Below are positions 6,654 to 7,590 of a DNA stretch of 7,590 bases, piece after piece (the first letter of the stretch is position 1; the number at the start of each line of letters is the position of its first letter). The DNA lies in contig JAMOVZ010000272.1 of NCBI GenBank assembly GCA_027061865.1, positions 1 through 7,590 of the forward strand, read 5' to 3'. Origin of the DNA: Desulfobacterales bacterium (lineage in GTDB: Bacteria; Desulfobacterota; DSM-4660; Desulfatiglandales; Desulfatiglandaceae). The notes under the pieces were generated by a model that saw nothing but the letters and a program-made list of their open reading frames with translations, searched no databases and had not been told where the DNA came from. A program made the translations under genes and the position numbers.

Positions 6654-7590
6654 TCATGAAACCAACTCGGCTGCCAGGAGGTCCATGTCTTCCACATGAC
6701 CTTCCATGATTTTGGCAAGCTCAAGGGCGCCAATTTCCTTTCTAAGCTCGGAAAGGTCAGCGCCAAATCCCCAGGCCAACCTAAGGGCATTGGTATATAC
6801 CTTTTCGGCCGCCTCCCTCATAAAAGAGCGGGCTGCTGCCTTCATGAACTCGGGAGATCTCCCCTGGCCTCCCTCATATACGGCAGCTTTTTTGCAGAGG
6901 CAGTCCGCCACTTCGGACCAAGTCATCATGTCGGCAAGCAGGAACATGGCGTGCTGCTGCCTGGTGAGTTTGTGTTTTCTGGCCTCCACTATTGCCTTGT
7001 TTGTGAGCCTGATTGCTTGGGCGAGCCCCCACGCGCCGGTTTCCGGGGCAAGGCCGTCAAGGGCCTCTGCCATGGCCCCATAATACCTGCCCTTTGACTT
7101 TACCGTCTCCCGGAGCCTGAAGGTGGAAATGATGTTACGCTGTATCTCGCTGGTGCCTTCATAAATGGTGAGGATCTTCACATCCCGCTTGATCTTCTCT
7201 ACCTCGTATTCCCTCATGTAACCATAGCCTCCAAAGGCCTGGATCCCGTCGTTTGCCATGGCATCGCCCGCCTCTGTTGCAAAGTACTTGGCTATGGAGC
7301 CCTCAACCTCCAGGCCTTCCTCGCCCGAATCCAGTCTCTCTGCAACATATTCAATATATGCCCGGGCGGCCTCGAGTTGAACGGCGTGGGGCACAAGCAA
7401 CTTGTGGGTGTAGCCCTGCTTTTGGGCCAACGGAGAGCCAAATTGAATCCTCTCTTTGGAATAATTTACCGCCCTTTCAAGGGAAGCCATCCCTCCCCCC
7501 AGGCCAAAGGTTGCAACCATGAGCCTTGTGTAGCCAAAGACCTTGTTTGCCTGCTTCAGCCCTTGGCCTTCCACTCCACCAACCAGGTCC
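6654..7590 (-). CDS. Acyl-CoA dehydrogenase, VLCAD-type, C-terminal part (cut by right edge)
   Basis: The last 312 codons of a flavin-dependent acyl-CoA dehydrogenase; the frame is open at 7590, and the GTG at 7574 is an internal codon. Family landmarks are GQGLKQANKVFGYTRLMVA (the hinge into the C-terminal helical domain), ERIQFGSPL, IQAFGGYGYMREYEVEKIKRD, and IYEGTSEIQRN, whose Glu (codon 7160-7158) is the position of the catalytic base in MCAD-type enzymes. Beyond it the protein runs about 167 residues, against about 20 in short- and medium-chain enzymes. Such an extra helical domain is seen in VLCAD/ACAD9 and in long bacterial FadE-like enzymes, so a long-chain acyl-CoA substrate is plausible but unproven. 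It precedes the helicase gene by 16 nt on the same strand and is not the same gene as the dehydrogenase at the left edge. Confidence 0.93.
   Translation of the reverse strand, partial: DLVGGVEGQGLKQANKVFGYTRLMVATFGLGGGMASLERAVNYSKERIQFGSPLAQKQGYTHKLLVPHAVQLEAARAYIEYVAERLDSGEEGLEVEGSIAKYFATEAGDAMANDGIQAFGGYGYMREYEVEKIKRDVKILTIYEGTSEIQRNIISTFRLRETVKSKGRYYGAMAEALDGLAPETGAWGLAQAIRLTNKAIVEARKHKLTRQQHAMFLLADMMTWSEVADCLCKKAAVYEGGQGRSPEFMKAAARSFMREAAEKVYTNALRLAWGFGADLSELRKEIGALELAKIMEGHVEDMDLLAAELVS

Noticed and set aside
6638..6790. 51-codon N-terminal extension of the helicase frame, starting at 6790
   Set aside because: It overlaps the clearly conserved C-terminus of the dehydrogenase in another frame and its sequence lacks helicase-family character; the ATG at 6637 is the natural start.
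7572..7574. GTG at 7574 as the start of the right-hand dehydrogenase
   Set aside because: The frame stays open to the window edge and the codons before it (DLVGG) read as family sequence; the protein would lack its FAD-binding middle domain.
1..7590. CRISPR array, tRNA/rRNA, insertion sequence or defence island
   Set aside because: No regularly spaced repeats, no cloverleaf or rRNA sequence, and no transposase, integrase or toxin-like coding region were seen on either strand.

Overview
The window looks like an ordinary stretch of a bacterial chromosome, with moderate GC, tight spacing and no mobile element, CRISPR array or RNA gene that I can see. The gene content is two acyl-CoA dehydrogenases, a Ski2-like helicase, an ArsB/NhaD/P-protein-like permease with a secreted N-terminal domain, and a periplasmic parvulin. 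This would fit an anaerobic or fatty-acid/aromatic-degrading Gram-negative of the Desulfobacterota type, but that is an inference from gene content and has low confidence.

Layout. Positions 1-825 are a minus-strand pair. A small two-TM membrane protein of unknown function (825-349) is followed by the N-terminal third of an acyl-CoA dehydrogenase (338-1), which runs off the left edge. Positions 826-998 are a divergent control region. It holds a TTGACA-type promoter on each strand and an 18-bp perfect palindrome between them. Positions 999-2735 (plus) encode the 578-aa permease, which starts at TTG behind a clear Shine-Dalgarno. A GC-rich hairpin (2772-2814) separates it from the plus-strand SurA/PpiC-type peptidyl-prolyl isomerase (2903-3892). 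A near-perfect palindrome (3911-3948) sits between that gene and the convergent helicase gene. Positions 7590-3962 are a second minus-strand pair: the C-terminal part of a long VLCAD-type acyl-CoA dehydrogenase (cut by the right edge), then an 891-aa Ski2/Mtr4-like DEAH-box RNA helicase.

How the genes work together. The two dehydrogenases point to acyl-CoA beta-oxidation in the wider neighbourhood. The permease and isomerase act at the inner membrane and periplasm. The helicase probably acts in RNA metabolism. These roles do not add up to one recognisable system, and I do not see a convincing undescribed defence, mobile or secretion system. The most interesting points are the palindrome-centred divergent promoter region, a possible leaderless transcript for the small membrane protein, matching mini-ORFs at both minus-strand gene junctions, the extracytoplasmic domain fused to the permease, and the Cys-cluster Ski2-like helicase.
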